Shown here piece after piece: positions 22,903-24,141 of a DNA stretch of 24,141 bases (position 1 is the first letter of the stretch; each line of letters begins with the position of its first letter). Under the pieces are notes generated by a model, which ran no database searches, had not been told where the DNA came from, and saw only the letters and a list, made by a program, of their open reading frames with translations. A program made the translations under genes and the position numbers. This stretch comes from Methylococcaceae bacterium (GTDB lineage Bacteria > Pseudomonadota > Gammaproteobacteria > Methylococcales > Methylomonadaceae), in NCBI GenBank assembly GCA_021647585.1, contig JAKIUK010000062.1:1-24141 (forward strand), in the 5' to 3' direction.

Positions 22903-22927
22903 AAAAAAGACATTCTGACTCAATGTC
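22903..22927 (-). terminator. Weak intrinsic terminator, minus strand
   Basis: Read on the minus strand, GACATT pairs with AATGTC around a 7-base loop and is followed by six T residues. It could end transcripts arriving from the DUF1330 gene. The stem is short and AT-rich. Confidence 0.35.
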
Positions 22928-23031
22928 ATTAAGTTATTTGGCTAATAACAAAACATAGGCCAATCTTAAATGCGCGCAAAGTGCGCAGTTGTTTTGTGTT
23001 CGTTGTTTGACATGATGTTGGACTTCCTGAC

Positions 23032-23063
23032 ACAAAACCGGGGGTCCACAAAACCGAGGGTCT
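23032..23063. repeat. 16-bp tandem duplication
   Basis: ACAAAACCGGGGGTCC is followed at once by ACAAAACCGAGGGTCT; 14 of 16 positions agree. It lies in non-coding sequence. Confidence 0.7.
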
Positions 23064-23238
23064 GGTCCCGAATTACGACTCTTCCTTGCTGTTTAATTCG
23101 TAGCTTAAATTTCTATTTGAACGCCTCCATAAGGGGCTTTTTGGACAAATGACGATGAAGGTAAATTTGAGATAAACTCATAAAATTCACCGAACAATAT
23201 TCAACCACTGAGTAAAAAAGTCCCTCTTCATGTACTCG

Positions 23239-23568
23239 TTATGGCTTGCAGTCAAAGTAGCCTGTCTCTACTAATTTATCGACTTCATCGACGCCGGGAA
23301 TAATTGTTGCCCAACCTTCGGTAATTGCTTGACGGAAAACTAAGATTTCTTGGTGCTCTTTTGAGTAATACCATTTTTTGGCTAATTCAAAATCAGAAAA
23401 TTTATAGATAACCATGTTTGGTAATGCTTGACCTTCGACAGATTTAACAGGACTACCTACAATAACCTCAGCACCATATTTTTTATCTATGGGAATCACT
23501 CTTTCTGTAAGTTCGTCAATTTTACTTCTATCAAGTATTTTGTAATTAAAAATCACATAAGATGACAT
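23239..23568 (-). CDS. DUF1330 domain protein
   Basis: This 109-aa protein of the DUF1330 family has a ferredoxin-like dimeric alpha/beta-barrel fold. Matching features are the opening YVIFNYKILDRSKIDEL, the strand-turn KKYGAEVIVGSP, then LPNMVIYKFSDFELAKKWY and SKEHQEILVFRQA (the usual Y-x-S-x-E-Y-Q/ R element). It is slightly longer than the common 95-100 aa at its C-terminus. Family members are small cytosolic proteins without an established reaction. AAGGA lies 8 bases before the ATG. It is 72 bases from the MmcQ/YjbR gene upstream on the same strand and may share its transcript. Confidence 0.85.
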   Translation of the reverse strand: MSSYVIFNYKILDRSKIDELTERVIPIDKKYGAEVIVGSPVKSVEGQALPNMVIYKFSDFELAKKWYYSKEHQEILVFRQAITEGWATIIPGVDEVDKLVETGYFDCKP

Positions 23569-23640
23569 TTCTATATCCTTTTAATTTTATGGCTGTAACG
23601 TCTGAGTTAAGTTGCGCTTCTATTTTTGATTATGTATTTT

Positions 23641-24000
23641 CTACATGGTTTGCTCAAGCTGCTTTTTATCAGTCTTGGCTAGTTTAGCAACAACTAGATC
23701 ATATGACTTATTAACCAGATCAGTTATCATTTCTTTCGGCAAATCTCCAATTAGAGAAATTGTTATCCAATGCTTTTTATTCATGTAATAGCCTGGTACT
23801 ACAGATTCAAATTGGCTCACTAATACTTCTCCATCAGCAGGGACACATTTTAGTGTTACTCTTGGCATTTTCTCATTTTGAGATACAAGCGCAAACATTT
23901 TACCCATTACTTTAAATGCCAGAGCATCTGGCCCAAATGGAAAGCTACCTTCAGAGCCTTTAAATTTCGACAATATTTTTTCAAGCTGCTCTTTTTTCAT
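23641..24000 (-). CDS. MmcQ/YjbR family protein
   Basis: This 119-aa protein of the MmcQ/YjbR family has a double-wing, CyaY-like fold proposed to bind DNA. Recognisable parts are an N-terminal helix then FPFGPDALAFKVMGKMFALV, RVTLKCVPADGE, and the late segment VVPGYYMNKKHWITISLIGD with the conserved MNKxHW core, followed by the helix ITDLVNKSYDLVVAKL. Length is normal. The cellular role is not known; family genes are usually isolated. The start is the first ATG, with no strong Shine-Dalgarno visible. Confidence 0.88.
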   Translation of the reverse strand: MKKEQLEKILSKFKGSEGSFPFGPDALAFKVMGKMFALVSQNEKMPRVTLKCVPADGEVLVSQFESVVPGYYMNKKHWITISLIGDLPKEMITDLVNKSYDLVVAKLAKTDKKQLEQTM

Positions 24001-24071
24001 TTGATGCTTCTATAAGTATTTTCCAATTAACAAATGAGTCTGAACAGTCCTTATTATTCCAGCCCTAAAAA

Positions 24072-24140
24072 TCAGGCTTTTTTCTGTTCATATATTTGTT
24101 TAAATAATTGCTTTTTAGCAAGGTTCATTTTATCTGCGGC
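24072..24140 (-). CDS. C-terminal tail of an unidentified protein
   Basis: A frame entering from the right edge ends with a TGA at 24072-24074. Visible residues are AADKMNLAKKQLFKQIYEQ and KKA, a lysine-rich amphipathic helix. It is on the same strand as the two genes to its left. It is too short to identify and could be a chance frame. Confidence 0.35.
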   Translation of the reverse strand, partial: AADKMNLAKKQLFKQIYEQKKA

Positions 24141-24141
24141 T

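Larger units (their letters stand above)
22871..23238. other. Non-coding stretch, probably decayed sequence
   Basis: No convincing gene is found. It holds a small hairpin (22909-22927), a GC-rich hairpin TGCGC/GCGCA (22971-22987) and a 16-bp tandem duplication (23032-23063). A 60-codon plus-strand frame (22970-23152) has a random look and no ribosome-binding site. Local composition differs from both flanks, suggesting the remnant of an inserted element. Confidence 0.5.

Noticed and set aside
22970..23152. 60-codon plus-strand frame in the gap after nrtR
   Set aside because: No ribosome site, no recognisable motif, and it spans the tandem duplication in non-coding-looking sequence.
24061..24085. 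AGCC/GGCT hairpin with six T residues as a plus-strand terminator
   Set aside because: Only a 4-bp continuous stem and no plus-strand gene reaches it.

Overview
The window reads as a chromosomal segment of an AT-rich, flagellated gammaproteobacterium. Three things support this: Pseudomonas-like flagellar sigma-28 and sigma-54 promoter sequences, a sucA-sucB-lpd cluster, and an NrtR-type NAD regulon. An aquatic group such as the Methylococcales is possible, but that is only an impression from gene style and interspersed palindromes. I see no phage, plasmid, CRISPR, rRNA or tRNA signal.

Layout. (1) 1-2178: the start of an enoyl-CoA hydratase/isomerase gene (minus), a secreted FKBP-type peptidyl-prolyl isomerase with its own promoter and terminator, a CoA-pyrophosphatase-type Nudix gene, and a miaB gene cut off after its first domain. 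(2) 2211-9384: a filament-assembly island, with fliS-fliT on the minus strand facing away from a large flagellin gene (867 aa), then flaG and fliD on the plus strand. Two copies of one short inverted-repeat element sit in its intergenic regions, at 3238-3491 and 7036-7208, and a palindrome cluster lies at 7224-7306. (3) 9403-11479: inositol-monophosphatase-family enzyme, H-NS-family nucleoid protein and a membrane-anchored DUF2914 protein, all minus. (4) 11619-17139: sucA-sucB-lpd, the three subunits of 2-oxoglutarate dehydrogenase. (5) 17285-22870: a tight minus-strand NAD salvage operon (nicotinamidase-like, pncB, nadE, nadM-Nudix), divergent from its probable repressor nrtR. (6) 22871-24141: a decayed intergenic stretch, a DUF1330 gene, a MmcQ/YjbR gene and the tail of an unidentified gene.

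How the genes work together. fliC, flaG, fliD, fliS and fliT encode the filament subunit, a filament-length factor, the cap and two export chaperones. fliC and fliS carry strong sigma-28 promoters. fliD has a sigma-54-type promoter just behind flaG, now about 360 bp from its start because repeats fill the leader. In the NAD block, nicotinamide is deamidated, joined to PRPP and taken to NAD by NadE and NadM. Two boxes of the form TTAGT-N11-ACTAA flank the divergent promoters and are good NrtR operator candidates.

The most unusual observation is in lpd. The E3 component keeps both nucleotide-binding motifs and the C-terminal His-Glu region, but its redox-active CxxxxC has become FxxxxC, with further changes beside it. 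E1 and E2 of the same cluster look intact. Other notable points are the truncated miaB, the relocated fliST pair, the inverted-repeat family, and a Shine-Dalgarno sequence that reaches good spacing for the Nudix gene only if the preceding terminator hairpin is folded. No wholly new multi-gene system is evident.
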